Positions 53,659 through 61,732 of a stretch of DNA of 64,000 nt are shown here, piece after piece (position 1 is the first letter of the stretch; every line of letters starts with the position of its first letter). Source of the stretch: Flavobacteriales bacterium (lineage in GTDB: Bacteria > Bacteroidota > Bacteroidia > Flavobacteriales_F > PHOS-HE28); contig JADJWA010000001.1 of NCBI GenBank assembly GCA_016716605.1, positions 1,798,001-1,862,000 of the forward strand, written 5' to 3'. The translations under genes were made by a program, and so were the position numbers. The notes below the pieces were generated by a model. It made no database searches. It was given only the letters and a program-made list of their open reading frames with translations, and was not told the DNA's origin.

Positions 53659-53952
53659 TCAGGCACGGTCGCGTGAGCGCATGATCTGGCTGCGCAGGGC
53701 CTCGGAGGCGTCGGTGGCGGCCTCCTCGAACGAGCGGCCCTGGCGCTTGGCGAACAGGTCGTTGCCCGGGACCGCAAGGCGGATCTCCACCACTTTGTTC
53801 TCGCGCTCCTCGCCATCGTGGTCCAAGCGGAGGAACACGTCGGCCGAATGGATGCCGTCGGTGAACTGGGTGAGCTTCAGGAGCTTCTCGCGGATGAAGT
53901 CGATGAGCTTGACGTCAGCGTCGAAATGGATGGATTGCACGTTGAGCTTCAT
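53659..53952 (-). CDS. hpf: Ribosome hibernation-promoting factor (HPF/YfiA)
   Basis: A 97-residue short HPF protein. The fold starts MKLNVQSIHFDADVKLIDFI, with LDHDGEERENKVVEIRLAVPGN and FAKRQGRSFEEAATDASEAL, as in the family. It binds the 30S decoding region and inactivates ribosomes in poor conditions. The ATG shares a base with the xerC stop (TAATG), so translation is probably coupled to xerC. Confidence 0.93.
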   Translation of the reverse strand: MKLNVQSIHFDADVKLIDFIREKLLKLTQFTDGIHSADVFLRLDHDGEERENKVVEIRLAVPGNDLFAKRQGRSFEEAATDASEALRSQIMRSRDRA

Positions 53953-54857
53953 TATGCCTGCTTCGGTTTGCGGTTCGCGGCCCGCCGCCCTCCACGCGGA
54001 TGCGCCTGGGCGTGGGCCTTTTTGAGTTTCTCTGCGGTGTTGTGGGTATAAACCTGCGTGGCCGCCAAGCTGGCATGCCCCAGGATCTCCTTCACGGCGT
54101 TGAGGTCGGCGCCTCGGTTGAGCATATGCGTGGCAAAGGTGTGGCGGAGCACGTGCGGGCTGCGCTTGCCCTGGGTGGTCACTTCGCCGAGCCTGCGCTT
54201 AACCAAGCGCTGCACCCCGCTGCGCGAAAAGGGCTTGCCGTCGGGCTGCAGCAGCAATGGCGTTCCCATTGGGCCGCTCGGTTGCACGGCCCGGTGCTTG
54301 ACCAAGCGCGCCGCAAGGGCCTCTGGGATCGGTACGATGCGCACCTTGCTGCGCTTGCCCAGGAGCCGCAGCGTGCATGCTCCGGGATCGAAGTCATGGT
54401 CCGTCAGGTTCAGCAGTTCTGCGAGTCGCATGCCCGTGCAATAGAACAAATCGAGCACCAGGTCTTCGGCTGCGCGCTTCGGATCATCCGAAGCCTCGGT
54501 GCGGAACGCTTCAGCCATGCTGTACTCCGCGATGAACTCGGGCAGGCGTTTGGGCTGTTTGGGCGCATCGATCAGGTCCGTGGGGTCGGTGGCCACGGCG
54601 CCCACCTCACGCGCGAAACGGAAAAAGCCCCGCACCGCGCTCAGCCGCCGGCCCATCGTCCGCGCCGATTCGCCGGCCTCGATGCGTTGCATCACCCAAT
54701 AGCGCAGTTGCTGGTCGTCCGCATGCTCCAAGGCTTGGGTGCCGCTCTCGCGCAAATAGGCTCCGAGCGCCTCCAGGTCCGAGCGGTAAGCGGCAACCGT
54801 ATGAGGGCTCGCCCTTCGTTCATGGGCGAGGTGCTCGAGGTATCGATCGATCAGCAT
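53952..54857 (-). CDS. xerC: Tyrosine recombinase XerC
   Basis: A 301-residue recombinase for chromosome dimer resolution. The N-terminal SAM-like core-binding domain is about 1-95, the catalytic domain 105-275. Catalytic residues are Arg144 (TGMRLAELL), Lys168 (GKRSKV), His235 and Arg238 (HVLRHTF), His261 (GHAS) and Tyr270 (QVYTH), all present. The basic C-terminal tail (HPRGGRRAANRKPKQA) is unusual. The start at 54857 follows a -7 box by 10 bases; longer frames would run through rpsU. Confidence 0.93.
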   Translation of the reverse strand: MLIDRYLEHLAHERRASPHTVAAYRSDLEALGAYLRESGTQALEHADDQQLRYWVMQRIEAGESARTMGRRLSAVRGFFRFAREVGAVATDPTDLIDAPKQPKRLPEFIAEYSMAEAFRTEASDDPKRAAEDLVLDLFYCTGMRLAELLNLTDHDFDPGACTLRLLGKRSKVRIVPIPEALAARLVKHRAVQPSGPMGTPLLLQPDGKPFSRSGVQRLVKRRLGEVTTQGKRSPHVLRHTFATHMLNRGADLNAVKEILGHASLAATQVYTHNTAEKLKKAHAQAHPRGGRRAANRKPKQA

Positions 54858-54867
54858 GGGCGCACGC

Positions 54868-54875
54868 GAAAGGTA
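54868..54875 (-). promoter_or_regulatory. Candidate -7 box (TACCTTTC) of xerC
   Basis: TACCTTTC has one mismatch to TAnnTTTG and ends 10 bases before the xerC ATG. It lies directly downstream of the rpsU terminator. Confidence 0.4.
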
Positions 54876-54889
54876 AGCGCTCGAAAAGG

Positions 54890-54923
54890 CGAAGGCGGGA
54901 GCACCGCAGCACTCCCGCCTTCG
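54890..54923 (-). terminator. rpsU terminator
   Basis: CGAAGGCGGGAG (54890-54901) pairs with 54912-54923 in a 12-base-pair stem with a 10-base loop; on the minus strand it is followed by CCTTTTCG. Confidence 0.75.
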
Positions 54924-54940
54924 AAAGGTGAAGCAGGATA

Positions 54941-55132
54941 CTATTCCTGCTCGGTCTGAATCTTCAGCTTGTACGCAGCGCGGATGATCTCCTTGCGACG
55001 CGCAACGGACGGCTTGGTGAAGCTCTGGCGCTTGCGCAGCTTGCGCATAGTGCCGGTGCGCTCGAACTTCTTCTTGAACTTCTTGAGCGCCTTGTCGATG
55101 CTCTCGCCTTCCTTGACCGGGATGATCAGCAT
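54941..55132 (-). CDS. rpsU: Ribosomal protein bS21
   Basis: A 63-residue protein: MLIIPVKEGESIDKALKKFK, KFERTGTMRKLRKRQSF and KPSVARRKEIIRAAYK are the conserved S21 segments. The start at 55132 is the family N-terminus. It has its own promoter box and terminator and is a single-gene unit. Confidence 0.95.
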   Translation of the reverse strand: MLIIPVKEGESIDKALKKFKKKFERTGTMRKLRKRQSFTKPSVARRKEIIRAAYKLKIQTEQE

Positions 55133-55161
55133 GGTCGTGGTCCGTTTTCCGATTGGGGCGG

Positions 55162-55169
55162 CAAATATA
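55162..55169 (-). promoter_or_regulatory. -7 box (TATATTTG) of rpsU
   Basis: TATATTTG is an exact TAnnTTTG match, 29 bases before the rpsU ATG. A partial -33 element (CTTG, 55189-55192) lies 19 bases further upstream. Confidence 0.7.
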
Positions 55170-55201
55170 GACGCGCCCACCAAAGTCGCAAGCGGTCCAT
55201 A

Positions 55202-56347
55202 TCAACCACCGAGAAGCGCTTCCAGCTTAGCCTCCAAAGCCTCGGACCGAAGCCCCTTCTCGATCACCATGCCCTCCCGGTCCACCAGCACGGTGTATGG
55301 AATGCCGCTCACGCCATACTCCTGCGCTGCCGCGTTATTCCAGAATTGCAGGTCGCTGATGTGCTTCCAAGGTAGGCCATCGGCCTTGATGGCCTCAACC
55401 CAGGCCGTATGGTCCTTGTCGAGGGAGACGCCGAGGATCTCAAAGCCTTTCTTATGGAAGCGTTCATACACGCGCTTCACGTTGGGGTTCTCGATCCGGC
55501 ACGGCCGGCACCAGCTGGCCCAGAAATCGATCAGCACCACCTTCCCGCGCAGTTGGCTCAGGGCGAAGGTGCCGCCCTCGGGTGTATTCTGCTGGATCTC
55601 CGGGGCCGGGCTCCCAATGGGTAGCAGGTTGGCCAGGCGCTTCATCTCTTCCTCCTGCGCCTTGACCATGATCATCTCCTGCTCATAGCGATCAACCTGC
55701 TCCCGGAAGCTCTTGAAATACCCGCTCTGGGGCATGGTCTTGCGCAGCTCATCGCGCACCTCCTTGAAGAGCTCGAATTCCTGCTGCATGTTCAGCCGGC
55801 CCAGCACGCTGATAGCTAGCGGTGATCCCTTGTTCTCGCGCACGAACTGCAGGCAGCGCTCGTAGTAGGCGGCGTTCGATGCGTTGAGCTCATCGAGGTT
55901 GGCCGTGTTCGAGGGGTCCTGCGCCAAGGCTGCGCGCAAGCCGGCCACCTTGGCCTCATAGCCTTGCGATTCGGCCTGGAAGCGCCGCATGGCTTCGGTG
56001 TGCTTCGATCCGCTCAGGCCGCGCGGCGCAGAGAACAAGCCGCCTTGCGCATCGATGCTCAATTCCTCGGCGCTGTCGAGCACCACGATCAATTGCTCAT
56101 TGCCCACGGTGATGCGGTAGAAGTCGAGCGGCAGCTGTGGAACCACCAGTGTCCCCTTACCATCGCTGTCAAGCCTCACCGAGTCCACGTGGTACGGGCG
56201 GCTGTTCTCGAAGCGGTCGAAATAGGCCATCTGGTTGCCGGCGCCTTCCACGCTCAGGGAGATGCGGCGGCCGTCGCCGCTCCTTTCGGTGCAACCTGCA
56301 AGGACGGATGCCGCGGCTGCGGCGATCAAGGTGCGGTTCATCTTCAT
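55202..56347 (-). CDS. TlpA-like thioredoxin lipoprotein
   Basis: A 381-residue lipoprotein (lipobox VLAGC, Cys19). Residues 28-110 resemble the DUF4369 domain that precedes many Bacteroidota thioredoxins; 115-235 are helical; the C-terminal domain (245-381) is TlpA/ResA-like with the redox pair Cys280 and Cys283 in WASWCRPC and the cis-Pro in VSGIPYTVLVD. It likely reduces or isomerises disulfides at the periplasmic face. The ATG overlaps the gatB stop (ATGA). An ATG two codons later is an alternative. Confidence 0.88.
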   Translation of the reverse strand: MKMNRTLIAAAAASVLAGCTERSGDGRRISLSVEGAGNQMAYFDRFENSRPYHVDSVRLDSDGKGTLVVPQLPLDFYRITVGNEQLIVVLDSAEELSIDAQGGLFSAPRGLSGSKHTEAMRRFQAESQGYEAKVAGLRAALAQDPSNTANLDELNASNAAYYERCLQFVRENKGSPLAISVLGRLNMQQEFELFKEVRDELRKTMPQSGYFKSFREQVDRYEQEMIMVKAQEEEMKRLANLLPIGSPAPEIQQNTPEGGTFALSQLRGKVVLIDFWASWCRPCRIENPNVKRVYERFHKKGFEILGVSLDKDHTAWVEAIKADGLPWKHISDLQFWNNAAAQEYGVSGIPYTVLVDREGMVIEKGLRSEALEAKLEALLGG

Positions 56348-57840
56348 TCGTTTTCCTGTTCGAGCAGTTGGCGCACCACTTCATTGGCGCGCTTGGGATC
56401 GGCTTTGCCTTTGGTGCCCTTCATCACTTCGCCCATGAAGAGGCCCAGCAGCCCTTTTTGACCGCTGCGGTAAGCGGCTACCTTCTCCGGGTATTTGGCC
56501 ATCACCTCACGCGTGAGCCCAGCGATCACATCATCCTTCGAATCCTGCACCAGGTCGTGCTTCGTGGCCAGATCCTCCGCCGAACTGCCTGCATCCTCGA
56601 TCATCAGCGGGAAGAGCTTCTGGCTGGCTATGGAGTGGCTCACCTTGCCGGAGTCGATCAGTGCGATGAGGCCAGCGAGCCGTTCTGCGTTGATAGGGAA
56701 TTGCGCGATGTCGAGGCCGCGCTCGTTCACCCAGCCGCGCACATCGCCCATCACCCAGTTGGCGGCACCTTTGAAATTGCCCGTGCGCGCGATCACCGCT
56801 TCGTAGTAGAGCGCGGTGCCCTTGTCGTCGGTGAGGATCCCCGCATCGTAGTCGCTCAATCCGAGCTTCGTCGTGTACTTCTCGCGCAGCTCGCGCGGCA
56901 GGGGCGGCATGGCCGCGCGGAGGGCCTCCTTCATGCCCTCGCTCACGGTGATGGGTTGCAGGTCGGGTTCCGGGAAGTACCGGTAATCGTGCGCGAGCTC
57001 TTTGCTGCGCATGCCGATGGTGATGCCTTTGGGGGCATCGAAGGTGCGCGTCTCCATGTGGATCACGCCGCCCGCCTCTAGCACCTCGCTCTGGCGCTGC
57101 GCTTCGTATTCGATGGCGCGCATCACGTTGCGGAAGCTGTTCATGTTCTTCACCTCGCAACGCGTTCCGAGTTCCTCCTGGCCGATCGGTCGCAGGCTGA
57201 TGTTCGCATCGCAGCGCAGGCTGCCCTCTTCCATGTTGCCATCGCAGATGTCGAGGTAGCGCACTAAGCGGCGGATCTCGGTGAGATAGTCGTACGCCTC
57301 TTGGCCGCTGCGGATGTCGGGCTCGCTCACGATCTCGATCAGCGGCACGCCCGCACGGTTCAGATCGACCAGCGTGTTGAAGGGATCCACGTCGTGGATG
57401 CTCTTGCCGGCATCCTCCTCCATGTGGATGCGCGTGATGCCGATTCGCTTCTCGCCGCCTTCAAAGGGAATGAGGACATGCCCCTTCGTGCAGATCGGTG
57501 TTTGGTCCTGCGTGATCTGGTAGCCCTTGGGCAGATCCGGGTAGAAGTAATTCTTGCGCGCGTAGTGCATCCACGGCGCGATGGTGCAATGCGTGGCCAG
57601 GCCCATGCGCACGGCTAGCTCCACCACCTTCTTGTTGGCCACGGGCAGGGTGCCGGGGTGGCCCAGGGTCACCACGCTCACGTTGGTGTTCGGGTGGTCT
57701 CCGTAGGCGTTGGGGTCGCTGCTGTAAGCCTTGCTCTCGGTGATGAGCTGTGCATGCACCTCCAGGCCCACCACCAGGTCGTACTTCTCGCTCCAATGGC
57801 GCGCGCCTGTTCGGGTAACCGCTTCCTTCTTCGTGCTCAT
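56344..57840 (-). CDS. gatB: Asp-tRNA(Asn)/Glu-tRNA(Gln) amidotransferase subunit B
   Basis: A 498-residue subunit that, with GatA and GatC, amidates misacylated tRNAs. VVGLEVHAQLITESKAYS, NKKVVELAVRMGLATHC and the catalytic-core region RKNYFYPDLPKGYQITQ define GatB; KNMNSFRNVMRAIEYEAQRQ and the C-terminal YqeY-like tail (MGEVMKGTKGKADPKRANEVVRQLL) are present. No gatA or gatC is in the window. It lies within the lpxK-punA-gatB-tlpA run. Confidence 0.96.
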   Translation of the reverse strand: MSTKKEAVTRTGARHWSEKYDLVVGLEVHAQLITESKAYSSDPNAYGDHPNTNVSVVTLGHPGTLPVANKKVVELAVRMGLATHCTIAPWMHYARKNYFYPDLPKGYQITQDQTPICTKGHVLIPFEGGEKRIGITRIHMEEDAGKSIHDVDPFNTLVDLNRAGVPLIEIVSEPDIRSGQEAYDYLTEIRRLVRYLDICDGNMEEGSLRCDANISLRPIGQEELGTRCEVKNMNSFRNVMRAIEYEAQRQSEVLEAGGVIHMETRTFDAPKGITIGMRSKELAHDYRYFPEPDLQPITVSEGMKEALRAAMPPLPRELREKYTTKLGLSDYDAGILTDDKGTALYYEAVIARTGNFKGAANWVMGDVRGWVNERGLDIAQFPINAERLAGLIALIDSGKVSHSIASQKLFPLMIEDAGSSAEDLATKHDLVQDSKDDVIAGLTREVMAKYPEKVAAYRSGQKGLLGLFMGEVMKGTKGKADPKRANEVVRQLLEQENE

Positions 57841-57841
57841 C

Positions 57842-58654
57842 TCAGCAGCTGGCGATCAATTCCTTCATGATGTGCGTGAGCTTCGGCTCAGCAGCTTCTG
57901 CCACGCGCTGCACCATCTCGTGCGTGGTCTTCTCGATGCGCCCCTTCACGCCCATGTCGGTGATCACGCTCATGGCGAAGCAGGGGATGCCCATTTGCCG
58001 CGCGGCGATCACCTCGGGCACCGTGCTCATGCCCACGGCATCGCCGCCGATCACGCGCACATAGTGGTACTCGGCGGGCGTCTCCAGCGTCGGACCGGTC
58101 AAGCCCACGTAGCAGCCTTCCTGGACCTTGATCGAAGCAAGGGCCGCGATCCCCTTCGCCTTGGCGATCATGGCGTGGTCGTACGGCTCGCTCATGTCCG
58201 GGAATCGCGGGCCGAGATCATCGGCGTGCTTGCCGATGAGCGGGTTCGGGAACAGGCAGATGTGATCGTTCAGGATCATCAGGTCGCCCACCTCGAAGGC
58301 CGGATTCACCCCGCCGCACGCGTTGCTCACGAAGAGGCGCTGGATCCCGAGGAACTTGAAGGCGCGAACGGGCAGGATCACTTCGTCCATCGACCAGCCT
58401 TCGTAGAAATGGAAGCGTCCCTGCATGGCCACCACGGCCTTGCCTCCAAGGTGGCCGAAGAGCAATCGCCCGGGATGGCCCTGCACCGTGCTCACCGGAA
58501 ACTCAGGGATCTCGGTGTACGGGATCGCGAACTTCACTTCGATTTCCTTGCCCAGTCCGCTGAGGCCGGTGCCGAGTATGATGCCCGTTTCGGGTACGAA
58601 GCCATTCGTGGCCTTCTTCAGGTGATCAGCGATGCGCTTGATGCGGTCCAGCAT
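57842..58654 (-). CDS. punA: Purine-nucleoside phosphorylase
   Basis: A 270-residue enzyme that phosphorolyses purine nucleosides. The phosphate loop GIILGTGLSGL, the GHPGRLLFGHLGGKAVVAMQGRFHFYEG block, the purine-site segment VSNACGGVNPAF with its Asn and the C-terminal MSTVPEVIAARQMGIPCFAMSVITD are diagnostic of the trimeric class. The start at 58654 (MLDRIKRIADHL) overlaps the 3' end of lpxK by 29 bases; an ATG at 58690 would overlap by 65. Confidence 0.94.
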   Translation of the reverse strand: MLDRIKRIADHLKKATNGFVPETGIILGTGLSGLGKEIEVKFAIPYTEIPEFPVSTVQGHPGRLLFGHLGGKAVVAMQGRFHFYEGWSMDEVILPVRAFKFLGIQRLFVSNACGGVNPAFEVGDLMILNDHICLFPNPLIGKHADDLGPRFPDMSEPYDHAMIAKAKGIAALASIKVQEGCYVGLTGPTLETPAEYHYVRVIGGDAVGMSTVPEVIAARQMGIPCFAMSVITDMGVKGRIEKTTHEMVQRVAEAAEPKLTHIMKELIASC

Positions 58655-59726
58655 GGCGGCGGATGAGTTCGGCGAATCGTTCCGGTTCATTCAAGAGGAC
58701 GGCCCGCATGCCGATGGTCGCCAGTGGAAGGCCTTCGAGCGGAGTGCCTTTCAGCGAACCCAGCCGGGCGGCGTCCTTTTCCGTGGTGACCAGCGATTTC
58801 GGGCCGGGCGCGAAAGTAGCGTAGCGCTGCGCGATGCGTTCCAGGTCCGCGCGTGTGAAAGCATGGTGGTCCGGGAACGCCAAATGCTCCACCGTGGCGG
58901 TCTTGCGGAGATGGTCGAGCAGCGGTTGCGGATCGGCGATGCCGGTGAAGAGGAGGCAGGAGGCAGGGGCAGTCGGCAACGGGCCGGGGTCATGTGTAGA
59001 GGCCTTGCCTATTGCTCCTGCCTTCTGGGCCTGACGCACTGCTTCGGACGGCTCGGGCTCGTCGTATTCTATTCCCGCAAAGAACAGCTCCTGTCCATCG
59101 CTCAGCTGCAAGCGCTCGCGCCACCGCTTGCGCTCTTGCACCGAGGGCAAGGCAGGGCACTTCGTCACCACCACCACTTGGGCGGATTTGCGGCGCGAAG
59201 GCAGATCACGCAATCGTCCAGCCGGCAACAGCGCATCATCGCACCATGGTCGCTGGCAAGTGGTGAGCAGGATATTGAGGCCGGCATCCAAACGGCGGTG
59301 CTGCAAGGCATCGTCGAGCACCACGGCTTGCACCTGGGGCGCATCGCGCTGGATGCGTTGAATGGCCGCCAATCGGTCCGCGCCCACGTACACGCGTGCT
59401 TCAGGGAACTTGCGCTTCACCTGCACTGGCTCATCGCCGCTGCGCTCGGCGGCATCCGTGGCCTGCACCTCATGGATGTCGCTGCCATCGCGGCCGTAGC
59501 CGCGGCTCAGCGTGGCAATGGGCATAGTGCCATGCAGCACGCGCAGCAAGAGTTCGAGCATCGGCGTTTTGCCCGTACCGCCCAAGGCCAGGTTGCCGAT
59601 GGCGATGGTGGGAACCGCTGGCCGGATGGAGTTCAGCAAGCCGGCATCATAGAGGGCATGGCGCACCCTGAGCGCGGCGCCGTACAGCCAGGCCAAAGGA
59701 GCGAGCACGATGCGTGGAATGGCCAT
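58626..59726 (-). CDS. lpxK: Tetraacyldisaccharide 4'-kinase
   Basis: A 366-residue inner-membrane-associated kinase of lipid A synthesis that phosphorylates the 4' position of the disaccharide. The N-terminal hydrophobic helix precedes IAIGNLALGGTGKTP (P-loop GGTGKTP at 49-55), followed by LSRGYGR, VYVGADRLAAI and LDDALQHRRLDAGLNILLT. The C-terminal part has LLFTGIADPQPLLDHL and FPDHHAFTRADLERI. It is the first gene of a run with punA, gatB and a TlpA-like gene, and is divergent from the Nif3-like gene. Confidence 0.95.
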   Translation of the reverse strand: MAIPRIVLAPLAWLYGAALRVRHALYDAGLLNSIRPAVPTIAIGNLALGGTGKTPMLELLLRVLHGTMPIATLSRGYGRDGSDIHEVQATDAAERSGDEPVQVKRKFPEARVYVGADRLAAIQRIQRDAPQVQAVVLDDALQHRRLDAGLNILLTTCQRPWCDDALLPAGRLRDLPSRRKSAQVVVVTKCPALPSVQERKRWRERLQLSDGQELFFAGIEYDEPEPSEAVRQAQKAGAIGKASTHDPGPLPTAPASCLLFTGIADPQPLLDHLRKTATVEHLAFPDHHAFTRADLERIAQRYATFAPGPKSLVTTEKDAARLGSLKGTPLEGLPLATIGMRAVLLNEPERFAELIRRHAGPHQAHR

Positions 59727-59729
59727 GGT

Positions 59730-59737
59730 TACCTTGC
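59730..59737 (+). promoter_or_regulatory. Candidate -7 box (TACCTTGC) of the Nif3-like gene
   Basis: TACCTTGC, in the 45-base divergent spacer with lpxK, is the same variant seen before hbd. It ends 34 bases before the ATG at 59772 (16 before an alternative ATG at 59754). Confidence 0.35.
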
Positions 59738-59771
59738 CGCGAACCCGCGCGAAATGCGCGAAGCGTCAAAG

Positions 59772-60866
59772 ATGAAGATCAAGGACATCATCGCCCCGCT
59801 CGAAGCTTGGTCGCCCCGATCGCTTCAAGAGGACTACGACAACAGCGGGCTGCAGGTGGGCGACCCCGAGGCGGAGGTCGATTCGTCGCTCGTCTGCCTC
59901 GATTGCACCGAGGCCGTTGTAGAGGAAGCCGTGGCCAAGGGCTGCGGCCTCATCATCAGCCACCACCCGGTGATCTTCCGCGGGCTGAAGAGCCTCTCCG
60001 GCAAAGGCCATGTGGAACGGACGGTGCTTGCGGCCATCAAGCACGGCATCGCTCTCTACGCCATCCATACGAACTTGGACAATGTGATCGACGGCGTGAA
60101 CGGCGAGATCGCCGAGCGACTCGGCCTGAAGCCCGTGCGCACCCTCTCCCCGAAGCCGAGCCAGCTGCGCAAGCTGGTGGTCTTCGCGCCCTTGGAGCAT
60201 GCCGAGGCCGTGCGCAACGCCGTTTTCGAGGCTGGAGGCGGGCATATCGGCAACTACGACGAGTGCAGCTTCACCGCCGGCGGCATGGGCACCTTCCGGC
60301 CCGGGCCCGGGACCAACCCCTTCTCAGGCACGCATGGCGTGCGCAGCAGCGATGCCGAATTCCGGCTCGAGTTCATCTATCATGCCCCGCGCGAACAGGC
60401 CATCCTTGGTGCCATGGTGGCCGCGCACCCTTATGAAGAGGTGGCCTACGATCTCTATCCGATCTTGAACGCCCACGCTGGCATCGGCAGTGGCCTCTTG
60501 GGTGAATGGGAGGCGCCCATGACCGAGACCACCTTCCTGGCCAAGCTGAAGCAGGTATTCGGCCTGCAGGCCATCCGGCACACCCGATTGCTCGGCGGGC
60601 CTATCCGCCGGGTGGCCCTTTGCGGGGGCTCAGGGGCATTCCTTATTGACGCCGCCAAGGCCGCTGGTGCAGATGCCTACCTCACCGGCGACGTGAAGTA
60701 CCACGAGTTCTTCGAATCCGATGGGAAGCTGCTATTAGCCGACATCGGGCATTACGGCAGCGAGCAATTCACCATGCACCTGATCCAACGCCGGTTAGGG
60801 GAACATTTCCCTACATTTGCCGTCCGTTTGACGGAAACCGTCACGGACCCCATACATCATTATTGA
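59772..60866 (+). CDS. Nif3-like dinuclear metal centre protein
   Basis: A 364-residue protein of the Nif3 / YqfO / GTP cyclohydrolase I type 2 family. MKIKDIIAPLEAWSPRSLQEDYDNSGLQVGD is the typical start; the metal site uses His residues in IISHHPVIF and IHTNLD and the C-terminal GDVKYHEFF plus DIGHYGSEQ. The middle part (about 125-235) is the extra PII-like insert with GGGHIGNYDECSF and VAAHPYEEVAYDLY. Function is not settled. A start at 59754 is possible. It is followed after one base by a zinc-ribbon coiled-coil gene, a neighbour pair I recall as common in Bacteroidota. Confidence 0.92.
   Translation: MKIKDIIAPLEAWSPRSLQEDYDNSGLQVGDPEAEVDSSLVCLDCTEAVVEEAVAKGCGLIISHHPVIFRGLKSLSGKGHVERTVLAAIKHGIALYAIHTNLDNVIDGVNGEIAERLGLKPVRTLSPKPSQLRKLVVFAPLEHAEAVRNAVFEAGGGHIGNYDECSFTAGGMGTFRPGPGTNPFSGTHGVRSSDAEFRLEFIYHAPREQAILGAMVAAHPYEEVAYDLYPILNAHAGIGSGLLGEWEAPMTETTFLAKLKQVFGLQAIRHTRLLGGPIRRVALCGGSGAFLIDAAKAAGADAYLTGDVKYHEFFESDGKLLLADIGHYGSEQFTMHLIQRRLGEHFPTFAVRLTETVTDPIHHY
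60812..60819 (+). promoter_or_regulatory. -7 box (TACATTTG) inside the Nif3-like gene
   Basis: TACATTTG is an exact TAnnTTTG match within the 3' coding end of the Nif3-like gene, 48 bases before the ATG at 60868. A stem (60822-60834 with 60838-60848, two-base bulge) follows it. It may give the zinc-ribbon gene separate expression. Confidence 0.45.
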
Positions 60867-60867
60867 C

Positions 60868-61683
60868 ATGGCGAAGAGCGACGTGAAGGCCCCGGCAAAG
60901 GAGAAGGAGGCCAAGAAAGCCCCTGTGCTCGGCAAGGCCGAACTCACCATTGCCGAGAAGCTCGTGGAACTGTACCGTTTGCAGACCATCGACTCTCAGG
61001 TGGATCGGATCAAGACCCAGCGCGGCGAACTGCCGCTTGAGGTGCAGGATCTGGAGGATGAGGTGACAGGCCTGGAGACGCGCCTGAAGAAGCTGCAGGA
61101 CGAGCTCATGGAGATTGAGAACCAAGTGGCCGAGAAGCAGAACCAGATCAAGGACGCCAAGTCGCAGATCAAGAAGTACGAGGGCCAGCAAGCCAAGGTG
61201 CGCAACAACCGAGAGTACGACTCGCTCACCAAGGAGATCGAGTTCCAGAACCTGGAGATCCAGTTGGCCGAGAAGCGCATCAAGGAATTCAAGGCGCAGA
61301 TCGATGCCAAGAAAGGCGTGGTGGATGAGAGCAAGGCCAAGCACGACGAGCGCCGCAAGGATCTTGAGGTGAAGAAGAAGGAGCTGGACGAGATCATCGC
61401 CGAGACGGAGAAGGAGGAGAAGGAGCTCGCCAAGAAGAGCGCCGCTGCCAGCAAGAACATCGAGGAGCGCCTATTGAGCGCCTACCACCGGGTGCGGAGC
61501 AATACCCGCAACGGACTAGCCGTGGTGCCTATCGAGCGCGGCAGCTGCGGTGGCTGCTTCAACGCCATCCCGCCCCAGCGACACCTCGACATCGGCAGCC
61601 ACAAGAAGGTGATTGTATGCGAGCATTGCGGCCGCATCCTCGTTGATGAGTACGTGGTGGACCGCGTGAACGGCGCCGAGTAA
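60868..61683 (+). CDS. Coiled-coil protein with C4 zinc ribbon
   Basis: A 271-residue cytoplasmic protein of the DUF164/CT398-like family. A long antiparallel coiled coil (about 30-205, e.g. LQTIDSQVDRIKTQRGELPL and RNNREYDSLTKEIEFQNLEI) is followed by a zinc ribbon with Cys227, Cys230, Cys251 and Cys254 (GSCGGC, VCEHCGR). Homologues are linked to RNA or protein-handling complexes but function is not firmly known. It starts one base after the stop of the Nif3-like gene, and a bidirectional hairpin follows. Confidence 0.92.
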   Translation: MAKSDVKAPAKEKEAKKAPVLGKAELTIAEKLVELYRLQTIDSQVDRIKTQRGELPLEVQDLEDEVTGLETRLKKLQDELMEIENQVAEKQNQIKDAKSQIKKYEGQQAKVRNNREYDSLTKEIEFQNLEIQLAEKRIKEFKAQIDAKKGVVDESKAKHDERRKDLEVKKKELDEIIAETEKEEKELAKKSAAASKNIEERLLSAYHRVRSNTRNGLAVVPIERGSCGGCFNAIPPQRHLDIGSHKKVIVCEHCGRILVDEYVVDRVNGAE

Positions 61684-61704
61684 GCCGTTTACGACCGAAT
61701 CGAG

Positions 61705-61729
61705 ACGAAGGCCCGCCAAGGGCCTTCGT
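61705..61729. terminator. Bidirectional terminator hairpin
   Basis: ACGAAGGCCC (61705-61714) pairs with 61720-61729 around a 5-base loop, followed by TGTT on the plus strand. It lies between the convergent zinc-ribbon gene (stop 61683) and the FadL-like gene (stop 61733), and so can serve both. Confidence 0.75.
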
Positions 61730-61732
61730 TGT

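Noticed and set aside
54858..55205. An N-terminal extension of xerC through rpsU
   Set aside because: It reads rpsU in a wrong frame; the XerC family N-terminus is at 54857.
58632..59771. A 380-codon extension of the Nif3-like protein
   Set aside because: It is antisense to lpxK, and the family start MKIKDIIAPLE is at 59772.
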